Origin: Myxococcus xanthus
GTDB lineage: Bacteria; Myxococcota; Myxococcia; Myxococcales; Myxococcaceae
Assembly (NCBI RefSeq): GCF_900106535.1
Contig: NZ_FNOH01000013.1
Location: forward strand, 62,001 to 126,000
Length of the DNA stretch: 64,000 nucleotides
Direction: 5' to 3'
Position 1 is the first letter of the stretch. Each line of letters starts with the position of its first letter. Shown piece after piece: positions 16,316-25,900 of the stretch. Under the pieces are notes generated by a model. The model was not told where the DNA came from. It made no database searches and worked only from the letters and a program-made list of their open reading frames with translations. Made by a program: the position numbers and the translations under genes.

Positions 16316-18616
16316 ATGAAACAACGACGATCGTCTGTCCTGATGCTGCTGGGCGTGGTGGCGCTCGCTATGAGCTTGCTCGGCATTTCGCTCGCATGTC
16401 CTGGCGCTTCGGGTGACGGTTCCGGTCGCCCAGGGGACGAAGTTGAAATCACCGACCCCTCACCGGAAGGGGAGCCGGGTACGGACGGAGACGGGAGCGC
16501 TCCGACGGCGCCAGATGGTGGGGGCCCGGATTCCCTGGGGCTCTTCGGGCTCGACGTGCGTCCCGCGAACCCTACGTGCGTAGCGCCTCCCCGGCCCCCG
16601 GACCCCGCGGGGGCCACCATCTCGCGCGCATTCCCGGAGCTGAGCTTCACCCAGCCCTTGTTCGCCCTCCAGGCGCCGGGGGACAGCCGCCGCATCTACG
16701 TGGTGGAGCGAGGGGGACGGGTGCGCGTGTTCGACAAGGACGCCACGCCGCCCGTCAGCTCCGTGTTCGTCGACATCTCCGGGCAGGTGAACGTGGAGCA
16801 TGATGAGACGGGCTTGCTCGGGATGGCCTTCCATCCGGCGTTCGCCACCAATGGCCAGGTGTTTCTCTCCTATGTCGGAAACAACGCCATGGGCAGTCTA
16901 CGCTCGTCCATCGTCCGCTACCGCAGCCCGGATGGCGGGGCCACCCTGGACCCGGCGAGCGCGGAGGTCGTGCTCGAACAGGACCAGCCCTTCTCCTTCC
17001 ACAACGGCGGCCACCTCGCGTTCGGACCGGATGGCTTCCTCTACTTCGCCTTCGGTGACGGTGGCGGACGCGTAGACCCGAACCGGACGGCCCAGAATCC
17101 GGAGCTCCTGCTGGGGAAGATGCTGCGGCTCGACGTGGACAGCGCGCGGCCCTATGCCATTCCGCCCACCAACCCCTACGCCACCGCCGGCGGGCGGAAG
17201 GAAATCTACGCCACCGGCTTCCGCAACCCGTGGCGCTGGAGCTTCGACCGGAGCACGGGCGCACTCTGGCTGGGCGACGTGGGCGAAAAGCTCCTCGAGG
17301 AAATCAACCGCGTCGAGCTGGGAGGCAATTACGGCTGGAGCATCCTGGAAGGAACCGAGTGCGCGCGTGGTGGCGGCTGCCGCACCACCGGGCTGACGCC
17401 GCCCGTGGCCGTCTATGGCCGCGCAGAAGGTGTCTCCGTCACCGGAGGCTACGTGTACCGCGGCACCGCCGTACCGTCGCTCGCGGGCAAGTACATCTTT
17501 GGCGACTTCGGCTCGGGCCGCATCTGGACGCTGCCGGGTGACGCCCTTCCCGGTGCCGCCGCGGCGCCCCAATTGCTCGTCACCACGGCGCTCAGCATCT
17601 CCTCGTTCGCCGAGCTCAACGACGGCGAGCTGCTGGTGGTGGACTTCGCGGGGGGAGGACTGCACAGCATCCACGCGTCTCTGCCCCCCGCGCCGGGGGG
17701 CGAGGCGTTCCCCACACTGCTGTCGGCCACGGGCTGCGCGGACCCGACGAACCCGAACCTCCCCTCGGCGGGCCTCATCCCGTACGGCGTGAATGCCCCG
17801 CTGTGGTCGGACGGCGCGGGGAAGGAGCGGTTCATCGGTGTGCCAGACGGGGCGGTGATGACGGTGGGGCCGGAGGGCGTGCTGGACGCGCCCCCCGGCA
17901 CCGTGACGGTGAAGACGTTCCTCCTGGGCGGGAAGCGCGTGGAGACGCGCCTCTTCATGCGCCATCCGGACGGCATCTGGGCGGGCTACACCTACGAGTG
18001 GAATGACGCGGGTACCGACGCGACGTTGCTGGAGACGGGCAAGGTGAAGACGGTGGGGACGCAGACGTGGACGTACCCCAGCCGGGGGGAATGCATGCAG
18101 TGTCACACCGCCGCCGCGGGCTTCGTGCTGGGCCTGGAGGTCGCGCAGCTCAACGGGGATTACACATACCCGGGCGGGCGCATCGCGTCGCAACTCCAGA
18201 CCCTGGAGCATATTGGCGTACTGAAATTGCCGGCCCCGGTGGAGCAATTGCCCCGGATGCCTGCCTACGCCGGACCGGAGCCCGTGGAGACGCGCGCGCG
18301 GGCCTACCTGCACGCCAACTGCGCCGTCTGTCACCGGCCCAATGGCCTGGGCCGCGGTGAGTTGGACCTGCGCTTTTCCACGCCGCTCGCCGCAACGAAG
18401 ATTTGTGGTGTGGCGCCAGACCACGGTGAGCTGGGCGTGCCCGGAGCGATGGTGGTCGCGCCGGGAGACCCGTCGAAGTCGGTCCTGTCGCGGCGCATGC
18501 ACTCGCTGTCGACGCCACGCATGCCGCCGTTGGCAAGCGCGGTGAAGGACAAAGAGGGCACGGGGCTCGTGGACGCGTGGATTACGTCCCTGCCCGCGTG
18601 TCCCACGGGTCCCTGA
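16316..18616 (+). CDS. PQQ-dependent sugar dehydrogenase fused to a di-heme cytochrome c, lipoprotein
   Basis: 766 aa. A lipoprotein signal ends at SLAC (residue ~28). Residues ~85-440 are a soluble glucose/sorbosone dehydrogenase propeller: LLGMAFHPAFATNGQVF, FHNGGHLAFGPDGFLYFAFG, GRKEIYATGFRNPWRWSFD and GGNYGWSILEG. The C-terminal ~300 residues carry two haem sites, C-M-Q-C-H near 593 and C-A-V-C-H near 669, as in di-heme domains found on such enzymes. Electrons from substrate oxidation can therefore pass within one chain to membrane carriers. The substrate is unknown. A hairpin follows the stop. Confidence 0.88.
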   Translation: MKQRRSSVLMLLGVVALAMSLLGISLACPGASGDGSGRPGDEVEITDPSPEGEPGTDGDGSAPTAPDGGGPDSLGLFGLDVRPANPTCVAPPRPPDPAGATISRAFPELSFTQPLFALQAPGDSRRIYVVERGGRVRVFDKDATPPVSSVFVDISGQVNVEHDETGLLGMAFHPAFATNGQVFLSYVGNNAMGSLRSSIVRYRSPDGGATLDPASAEVVLEQDQPFSFHNGGHLAFGPDGFLYFAFGDGGGRVDPNRTAQNPELLLGKMLRLDVDSARPYAIPPTNPYATAGGRKEIYATGFRNPWRWSFDRSTGALWLGDVGEKLLEEINRVELGGNYGWSILEGTECARGGGCRTTGLTPPVAVYGRAEGVSVTGGYVYRGTAVPSLAGKYIFGDFGSGRIWTLPGDALPGAAAAPQLLVTTALSISSFAELNDGELLVVDFAGGGLHSIHASLPPAPGGEAFPTLLSATGCADPTNPNLPSAGLIPYGVNAPLWSDGAGKERFIGVPDGAVMTVGPEGVLDAPPGTVTVKTFLLGGKRVETRLFMRHPDGIWAGYTYEWNDAGTDATLLETGKVKTVGTQTWTYPSRGECMQCHTAAAGFVLGLEVAQLNGDYTYPGGRIASQLQTLEHIGVLKLPAPVEQLPRMPAYAGPEPVETRARAYLHANCAVCHRPNGLGRGELDLRFSTPLAATKICGVAPDHGELGVPGAMVVAPGDPSKSVLSRRMHSLSTPRMPPLASAVKDKEGTGLVDAWITSLPACPTGP

Positions 18617-18632
18617 GGCCTCGCGGGACGGG

Positions 18633-18661
18633 GGCGCCAGCATCTGTGCGAGACTGGCGCC
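18633..18661. terminator. Hairpin between convergent genes
   Basis: GGCGCCAG (18633-18640) pairs with CTGGCGCC (18654-18661), extended by weaker pairs, between the PQQ dehydrogenase stop and the stop of the convergent phosphatase-family gene. No T-tract, so the terminator role is inferred from placement. Confidence 0.5.
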
Positions 18662-19945
18662 TCAGGTGGGCCGCTGGACGGTGCCGGGGGCGGGCTTGCC
18701 GTCCTTCAACCCTGGCGTCCGCACGTCGTAGTGCGCCACCACGGGTTGGTGGTCGGAGGACTCGGTGCTGCGGTCCACCTCGAAGAGGCGGGGGACCAGT
18801 CCAGGGCTGGCGTAGAGGTTGTCGAAGCGCTTGCCCGTCGCGGGCACCACGCCATTCTCATCCGGCAGCGAGGTGAGGGTGGCGCTGTCCGCGATGTCCT
18901 GGAGCCGCAGCCATTGCTCGCTGCCGCGTTGCACCCGGCCGGAGCGCAGCTCGGCGCACGCCTGCTTCGGCGTCATGAGCGAGCCATCCGGCAGGCGCAC
19001 CTGTGCGGTGGTGGCATGGGCGATGGTCTCCGGCAGGCTCTGCTCCAGCACGTGGAGCTCGTGTCGCAACCGCGGGTCGGCGATGTTGCCCACCCCTTCG
19101 TCCCCCACGCTGGCGTGGGGCTCGCCGTAGCGAACCTCGTATTCCTCCACCGTGTCGGTGTCGTCGTAGGTCCGGAGGTGGGCCATCAGCCAGGAGCCGC
19201 CTGACTTGATGGCGGTGTTGGCGTTGAAGTCGCCCAGCGCCACCGCGTGCATGACCTCACGGTGCTGTAGCAACGCGTTGAGCTGGCGGAGGTTGCGGGC
19301 GTTGATGCCGGAGTCGCCCAGGGTGTGGTGCACGTTGTAGAGCACCACCGGGTGACCCTCCACCTCCAGGCGCACGTACAGCGCGCCCCGGTCCTCGGGA
19401 ATCTCGCAGGGGTCTCCGCCACGCCGCATGATGGCCGCGTCCCGCTCCGCGTCGGGCGTGGCGTACGTGAAGTGCGCCGCGTCCACCAGCGGGTGCCGGG
19501 TGAGGAAGGCCTTTCCGTTCATCAGCCGCGCGCCGGGGCCGCCGTCATGCCCCTGGTACGCCAGGTGGAAGCCGTAGCGCTCCGCCAGGAGCACGGCGAT
19601 GGGGACGTTGGCCTCCTGCAGGCCCAGCACGTCCGGCAGCCGTCCGCGGGCCTCCAGGTTGTCGAAGTAGTCCAGCAGCGCCTGGCGGCGGTGCCCACCG
19701 AGCAGGATGTTGTACGTCATCACCGTGAGCCCTGGCCCGCGCGGCGAGCGCACCGCGGGGTTGCGGATCACCAGCGTGCGGCCGTCGCCCAGCGCTCGCT
19801 CCGTATTGGGCAGGGACACCGCGGCGAAGTCCGGAAGCGTCACGGTGGTCTCCCGGCGCGGAAGGGCGCCCTCGGGCCCGTGCGCAATCCGGCCAATCAG
19901 GGGGCCGACCCCCGGCAGGTTCTCCAGCATCTCCGGAACCTTCAT
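18662..19945 (-). CDS. Endonuclease/exonuclease/phosphatase family protein
   Basis: 427 aa. The EEP fold is marked by VMTYNILLGG, DVLGLQEANVPIAV, YNVHHTLGDSGINARNLRQL, VALGDFNANTAIKSG and the final SSDHQPVVAHYD. These hold the metal-binding Glu and the catalytic Asp/Asn and His. The family covers nucleases, phosphatases and sphingomyelinases. The lack of a signal peptide suggests a cytoplasmic product. GGAAGGAGCCCCG precedes the chosen ATG (MKVPEMLENL). The substrate cannot be assigned. Confidence 0.85.
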   Translation of the reverse strand: MKVPEMLENLPGVGPLIGRIAHGPEGALPRRETTVTLPDFAAVSLPNTERALGDGRTLVIRNPAVRSPRGPGLTVMTYNILLGGHRRQALLDYFDNLEARGRLPDVLGLQEANVPIAVLLAERYGFHLAYQGHDGGPGARLMNGKAFLTRHPLVDAAHFTYATPDAERDAAIMRRGGDPCEIPEDRGALYVRLEVEGHPVVLYNVHHTLGDSGINARNLRQLNALLQHREVMHAVALGDFNANTAIKSGGSWLMAHLRTYDDTDTVEEYEVRYGEPHASVGDEGVGNIADPRLRHELHVLEQSLPETIAHATTAQVRLPDGSLMTPKQACAELRSGRVQRGSEQWLRLQDIADSATLTSLPDENGVVPATGKRFDNLYASPGLVPRLFEVDRSTESSDHQPVVAHYDVRTPGLKDGKPAPGTVQRPT

Positions 19946-20198
19946 CGGGGCTCCTTCCGCGGAAGCGGCTGCGCGGGTTGAGGGCGGAAGGTGTCTTCGT
20001 GAAAGGCAACTGGCGCCACAGGTCCTCCTCGATGCCCTCAAGGTCTGTGCTCGCCCTCCCCATGACCAGGGGGCTCCCAGGGACTGGAGGGCTGGCCGGG
20101 CTGCTCCGTTCGGATGGAGGGCGGCCAGACCTCCGGGCGCGCCGTCCCGGGCTTGGATACCGAGGAAGCCCGGTCGCACTTATGGTTGAATACCGGAC

Positions 20199-21005
20199 AT
20201 GCGGCGATTGGTGTTCCTGGCGGTGATGGCTCCTCTCCTGGTGGCGTGTGCCACGACCCACCAGGTGGTGCCCCGAAGCACCTCCTGTGAGAAGGGCAGT
20301 CTGTGGGCGTGCAACGAATGGGGAGAGCAGCTCCTCCAGGACGGAGACCGGAGCCAGGCGGAGACGGCCTTCTCCAAGGCGTGTGACGGTGGCTCGACGC
20401 GGGGGTGCCTGGCCCTGGGGCGCCTGCGCATGGCGGACGGCAACCTCGCGGGCGCCGAGGCGCCATTCGTCACGGTGTACGAGACGGACAGTGAGGAGGG
20501 CGCCCTGGCGCTCGCGGACCTCTACGACGCGCGCGGTGGCGAGGCCCACGCTCGGGCAGCGGCCAGGCTCCGGAGGGAGGCACCGGCGCTGGACAAACCG
20601 GCCTTCGACTTCGCCATGCAGTACCGGGTGGGAGCCTGGCGGCCGACGGCGGACCTCGCCCTCAACATCCAGCCCATGGCCTTCCTGGAACGGCGACTCA
20701 ACATCGGCTCGAACCTGGCCTACACGAGCCGGGGCATCTCCGAGTTCAACGGCTTCGTCGGCTACCAGCACTTCGTCAATGCCTGGGTGGTGCCCTACGG
20801 TCGGTTGATGATGGGCACGGCGACACGCGCATCACGCGACCCGGGCTTCAACGTCGGCGCGGAGGTGGGCACGCGACTGGCCCTGGGGTACTTCGGCCAC
20901 GTCAACGTCGCGGCTGGCATGTCCCGGGCGAGCGGCAACTACATGTCCGTGGGCGTGGGCCTCAACGGCCTCTTCGTGCTGCTGATGCTGCTGCACGCAC
21001 CTTGA
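20199..21005 (+). CDS. Lipoprotein with Sel1-like N-terminus and barrel-like C-terminus
   Basis: 268 aa. The signal MRRLVFLAVMAPLLVAC is a lipobox. Residues ~25-125 show Sel1/TPR-like helices with paired cysteines (SCEKGSLWACNEWGEQLL, KACDGGSTRGCLALGRL). The C-terminal ~140 residues have alternating strands (ADLALNIQPMAFLERRLNIG, VGAEVGTRLALGYFGHVNVA) like a small outer-membrane barrel. The combination suggests an outer-membrane-associated protein. It converges with the methyltransferase-like gene 4 bases away. Confidence 0.7.
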   Translation: MRRLVFLAVMAPLLVACATTHQVVPRSTSCEKGSLWACNEWGEQLLQDGDRSQAETAFSKACDGGSTRGCLALGRLRMADGNLAGAEAPFVTVYETDSEEGALALADLYDARGGEAHARAAARLRREAPALDKPAFDFAMQYRVGAWRPTADLALNIQPMAFLERRLNIGSNLAYTSRGISEFNGFVGYQHFVNAWVVPYGRLMMGTATRASRDPGFNVGAEVGTRLALGYFGHVNVAAGMSRASGNYMSVGVGLNGLFVLLMLLHAP

Positions 21006-21009
21006 CGCT

Positions 21010-21801
21010 TCAGCGTGTGGGCCGCCCAAGCACGTACGTGATGGCGGCCTTGCCCGGGGCCTTCGCCTCGCCCACCTCCCAGGTGTAGCCCTCGCGCGCC
21101 AGGGCCTCCGTCATCCGCCGGAGTTCGTCGGGCTGATGCGTCCTCAGCGCGGACACCAGCCCGTCCCAGAAGATGACGAGCGGCGCCACCGGCACCACGT
21201 AGGTGAGCAGCAGCCGCAGCGGCGTCAGCGGCTTCACCATGGGCGTGAACAGCAGCACCAGCAGGGGCACCAGCAACATGGACAGGATGGCCGGGGGCGT
21301 CCGGCGTACCGTCTCGAACGCGGCGATGGGAACGCCGCGGGCCTGGGCGTCCTCGAGCACCGCGCGGGCCTCGTCTGGCCGGAAGTGGTGCAGGGCGTTG
21401 AAGAGGGTCCGCATGCCCCGCAGGCCCGCCGGAACCTGGAGCGCGTCCACTGAGCGTTCCAGGTACTGCACGCCCTCTGCCCGCGCCCGCTCGGCGGCCT
21501 GGGCGTTGGGGAACTTGTCGGTGAGCACCACGCGCGCGTCGATGCCGTGCTTCTCCGCGAGCAGTTGGCGCAGGCGGGGCAGGGGGCCTCGGCCGCCGGA
21601 GCCCAGGTCCACCAGCTCCGGGCCCTGCGCCGCGTTCAGCCCGCGCGCCAGGATTTCCGTCGCCGCGTCGAAGATGCCCAGGCGCGTGCTGATGGTGTGG
21701 AGGTAGTCGGTCACCAAGTCTCTCAGCGCGTCGGGGACCCAGGTCTGGTCCGTGAACTCGAAGAGGTGCAGCCGGGGGAGCAGCGAAGGTGTGTCGTCCA
21801 T
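21010..21801 (-). CDS. SAM-dependent methyltransferase-like protein with a hydrophobic segment
   Basis: 263 aa. A class I methyltransferase core is suggested by GPELVDLGSGGRGPLPRL (motif I), DARVVLTDKFPNA (motif II) and TLFNALHHFRPDEA (motif IV to V region). Residues ~165-215 (ILSMLLVPLLVLLF and LLLTYVVPVAPLVIFW) form one or two transmembrane helices, unusual inside this fold. It may be a membrane-tethered lipid methyltransferase. The start MDDTPSLLPRLHLFEF was picked because the upstream frame is low-quality. Confidence 0.65.
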   Translation of the reverse strand: MDDTPSLLPRLHLFEFTDQTWVPDALRDLVTDYLHTISTRLGIFDAATEILARGLNAAQGPELVDLGSGGRGPLPRLRQLLAEKHGIDARVVLTDKFPNAQAAERARAEGVQYLERSVDALQVPAGLRGMRTLFNALHHFRPDEARAVLEDAQARGVPIAAFETVRRTPPAILSMLLVPLLVLLFTPMVKPLTPLRLLLTYVVPVAPLVIFWDGLVSALRTHQPDELRRMTEALAREGYTWEVGEAKAPGKAAITYVLGRPTR

Positions 21802-21895
21802 GGTCCAAGCGTGCAGGCCCCCCGCCGCCCGCGCACTGACGGATGGCGACAGAACGGCTTGCTGGCCGCGCCAACGCGCCATTAGCGTCCCGTTC

Positions 21896-22936
21896 GTGGC
21901 GCAGCCGCCTCTGTCTTCATCCTCCGAGCCATCCTTGTCCGCGCGAATGGCGCGGCAGGCGCTCCGGCTCGCGGCGACGCTGGGACTGCCGGTGGAGGCG
22001 CTCTGCCGGGAGGCGGGCTTCCGGATGGAGGACCTGGACGACCCGGAGCTGCGAATCCCCTACGCCGCGTTGGACGGCCTCCTGGAGCGGGCGGCGGAGC
22101 TGTCCGGGGACGCCAACCTGGGGCTGCACATCGCCCGCGTGGACGTGGTGGACCTGGATGACCCGGCCACCTTCGTCGTCCTCACCTGCGCGACGCTGCG
22201 GGAAGCCATGGAGCGGGGCTGCCGCTACCAGCGCGTCTGGGGAGACGGAGAGCGCTTCCTGATGGAGGAGACGGAGCGCGGCGTGCGCATGCGCTTCACA
22301 CCCGTGGGCGCGCCCCGGCCCGCACACCGGCACCTGGTGGACGCGGCGCTGGTGCAGTTCGCCACCGGAGTAAGGGCCTTCACGGGCGTGGACGTCCGGC
22401 CGCTCGTCGTGCGCTTCACCCACACCGCGCCCGCGGACCTCCGCGAGCACGAGGCGCTCTTCGGGTGTCCCTTGGAGTTCGGCGCTCCCTTCAACGCCAT
22501 CGAGTTCTCCCACGAGGACGCCCAGCGGCCCTTCATCCACGGGAACGCGCTGCTCAACGCCATGTTCCAACGGCAGGCCCAGCGCGCGTTGGAGCGGCTG
22601 CCGGACGTGTCCACGACCACCGAGCGCGTCCGGCAACAGGTCCGGCGCGAGCTGGCCGGCGGGGACTTCTCCTTCGTGGCCGTTGCCCGGGCCCTGCGGC
22701 AGCCGCCGCGGACGCTCCAGCGGCGGCTCGCGGGCGAGGGGCAGAGCTATGCGGCCATCGTCGAAGCCCTGCGCCGAGAGCTTTCCGAGTCCTACCTCCA
22801 GCGCCGCATGTCCATCGCCGAGGTGTCCTTCCTCCTCGGCTATGCGGACCCGGTGGCCTTCCACCGCGCCTTCAAGCGCTGGTGGGGGGTGAGCCCGGAG
22901 GGCTTCCGGAGGGAGCGGCTCCAGGCCCCACGCTGA
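21896..22936 (+). CDS. AraC-family transcriptional regulator
   Basis: 346 aa from the GTG at 21896; the ATG at 21947 (MARQALRLAATLGL) would give 329 aa and is also possible. The N-terminal ~190 residues match the arabinose-binding-like domain used by OruR/ArgR-type AraC proteins (LPVEALCREAGFRMEDLDDP). The C-terminus has the two HTH units: FVAVARALRQPPRTLQRRLA and SIAEVSFLLGYADPVAFHRA with FKRWWGVSPEGFR. It is divergent from the methyltransferase-like gene and convergent with the xdh genes. The target is not shown by the sequence. Confidence 0.88.
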   Translation: MAQPPLSSSSEPSLSARMARQALRLAATLGLPVEALCREAGFRMEDLDDPELRIPYAALDGLLERAAELSGDANLGLHIARVDVVDLDDPATFVVLTCATLREAMERGCRYQRVWGDGERFLMEETERGVRMRFTPVGAPRPAHRHLVDAALVQFATGVRAFTGVDVRPLVVRFTHTAPADLREHEALFGCPLEFGAPFNAIEFSHEDAQRPFIHGNALLNAMFQRQAQRALERLPDVSTTTERVRQQVRRELAGGDFSFVAVARALRQPPRTLQRRLAGEGQSYAAIVEALRRELSESYLQRRMSIAEVSFLLGYADPVAFHRAFKRWWGVSPEGFRRERLQAPR

Positions 22937-22966
22937 GCCTGGACCGCTGTCCATCCGAGCGGCGTC

Positions 22967-25900
22967 TCAGGCCGCCTCGCGCCCGCCCTCCGCCGCCGCG
23001 CGCGCCAGCCGCTTCTGGATGGCGAGGAACAGCGCTTCGTGCGTGGCGGGGGAGGCCAGCTCCACGTCGCCACCGGCCTGGCCGAACGCGGCCACCGCCT
23101 CCCGCAGGGCCTCTCGCGCGGACATGGCCAGCATCAGGGGGGGCTCGCCCACGGCCTTGCTGCCGTGGATGGTGTTGTGCTGGTGCGCCCGCTCCAGCAG
23201 CCGCACCCGGAAGTCGATGGGCGCGTCGCTGAAGGCCGGCACCGCGTAGGTGCTGGCGGAGTGCGTGAGCAGCCGGCCATTCGCGTCCCAGCGAAGCTCC
23301 TCGCCTGTGAGCCAGCCCAGGCCCTGGACGAAGCCGCCTTCAATCTGCCCGCGGTCCACGGCGGGGTTGAGCGAATCGCCCACGTCCTCCAGCAGGTCCA
23401 CGCGCAGCACGCGCTTGATGCCCGTGTGGCCGTCCACCTCCACCTCGCACACCGCCGCGCCGTAGGCGAAGTAGAGGAAGGGGCGTCCGCGGCCCTTGGC
23501 CTTGTCGTAGCCGATGCCCGGCGTCTGGTAGTAGCCCGTCGAGGACAGGCCCACCCGGGACAGGTACGCCGCCTCCACCACGTCCGCGAAGGACAAGGAG
23601 AGCTCGGGCTCACCGCGCAGGCCCACCTTCCCATCGCTGAACAGCAGGGCATCCGGCGTCACGCTGCGCCCGTGCCGGTCCGACATCAGCCGCACGGCCA
23701 CCGGGGCCAGCCGCTCCCGCAGCGTGACGCAGGCCACCCGCACGGCGGCGCCGTTCAGGTCGGAGCCGCTGGAGGCCGCGGTGGCGGAGGTGTTGGGCAC
23801 CTTGTCCGTCGCCGTCTTCGCCATCCGCACGGCGTCCACCGTGACGCCCAGTTCGCGCATGACCACGCCCAGCACCTTGGTGTGCAGGCCCTGGCCCATC
23901 TCCGTGCCGCCGTGGGACACCATGACCGAGCCGTCCCGGTACACGTGCACCAACGCGCCGGCCTGGTTGAGGAAGGTGGCGGTGAAGGAGATGCCGAACT
24001 TCATCGGGGTGATGGCCAGTCCCCGCTTGATGAAGGGGGATTGGGCGTTGAACGCCGCCACGTCGCGTTGCCGGCGCTCGAACTCCGACGACTTCTTGAG
24101 CTCCTCCCAGACGCGGAGGATTCGCTCGTCCTCCAGCTCCTGGCCGTAGTGCGTGGTGTTCGTCTCCCCGGTGCCGCGGTAGAGGTTGCGCTCGCGGACC
24201 TCGTCCGCCGGCAGCCCCACGGCCCGGGCCACGCGGGCCAGGACCTCCTCCGTCACCAGCATGCCCTGCGGACCACCGAAGCCGCGGAAGGCGGTGTTGG
24301 AGACGAGGTGGGTCTTCGCCACCCGCCCCGAGTACGCCAGCGCCGGCACGTAGTACGCGTTGTCCAGGTGGAACAGCGCACGGTCCAGGATGGACTCGGA
24401 CAGGTCCAGGGACCAGCCACCGTTGGATACCAACTGGACGCGCAGGGCCAGCAGCCGCCCCTGGTCGTCGAAGCCCACCTCATAGGCGGTATGGAACGGG
24501 TGGCGCTTGCCCGTCACCGCCATGTCCACGTCGCGGTCCAGCATCCACCGCACCGAGCGTCCCGTGTGCCACGCGGCCAGCGCGACGAACGCGGCGGGCG
24601 CGTTGCCCTGCGTCTCCTTTCCGCCGAAGCCGCCGCCCATGCGGGGGGACTGCACCACCACGCGGCTGCGCGGCAGGTGCAGCACGTGGGAGATGATGGC
24701 CTGTACCTCGGACGGGTGCTGGGTGGAGGACACGACGGTGATGTCGCCGTCGTCACCGCGCTCGGCGAAGGCGGCCTGCGTCTCCAGGTAGAAGTGCTCC
24801 TGCCCGCCAATGGCCAGCGTGCCCGACAGGCGGTGGGGGCTGCTGTCCAGCGCGGCGTCCACGTCGCCCCGGCGGATGACGTGCGGCTCGGTGTGGTAGC
24901 TGCTCCGCGCCACGGCGTCCTCCACCGTGAGGATGGCGGGCAGGGGCTCGTACTCCACCTCCACGGCGCGGGCGCCCGCGCGGCAGGCCTCCACGGACTC
25001 GCCCACGACCAGCGCGACAATCTGCCCGTGGAAGAGCACCTCGCGGTCCGCCAGCAGCGGCTCGTCGTGGCGGATGGGGCCGGTGTCGTTCATGCCGGGG
25101 ATGTCCTCGGCCATGAGCACCTTCACCACGCCGGGCACCTTGCGCGCCGCGGTGGGATCTCGCTTGAGGATGCGGGCGTGCGCATGGGGCGAGCACACCG
25201 GCCAGACCTCCAGCATGGGCCGCTTCTGCGCCATGTCGTCCACGTACCTCGCGCTGCCCGTCACGTGGCCCAGCGCGCTCTCGTGCCGCAGCGCGCGTCC
25301 CGCGTCCGCGGGGGCCTGGACCTCACCCGCGTCGAAGCCCGGCGCGGCGTCCAGGGCCGGGCTGTGCGAGCCGGAGAAGAACTTCTCCAGCAGGCCCGCC
25401 ACCAGTCCCCGCCGGTACTCCGCGCTGCCGCGCAGGTCGCTGATGGGCGTGATTTCCTCCGCGAGCACGGGCAGCACGCGCGCCACCGTCTCGGCCGTCC
25501 AGGGCTGCCCGGTGAGCACCGCCTCCGCGCGGCGCGCCCGCACCGGCGTGGCCGCGACGCCGCCGTAGCCCAGGCGCGCCAGCTTCACCAATCCGCCCGC
25601 GTCCAGCTCCACGCGGAAGCCCGCGGCGACGATGCTGATGTCCAGCTCGCGCCGCTTGGACACCTTGAAGGAGTCGGAGAGCCGCCGGCCGCCCTCGGGC
25701 ACGGCAGCGTGGGGGATGAGGATGTGGCGGACGACCTCGTCCGATTGGAGCGCCGTCTTCCGGTAGGCGAGGAAGAAGTCGGACAACGCCACCGTGCGCT
25801 CGCCCCGCACCGAGCCCAGGACGAGCGAGGCATCCAGGGCGAGCAACACCGGCGCCATGTCGCCAATGGGCGACGCGGTCACCAGGTTGCCCGCCAGCGT

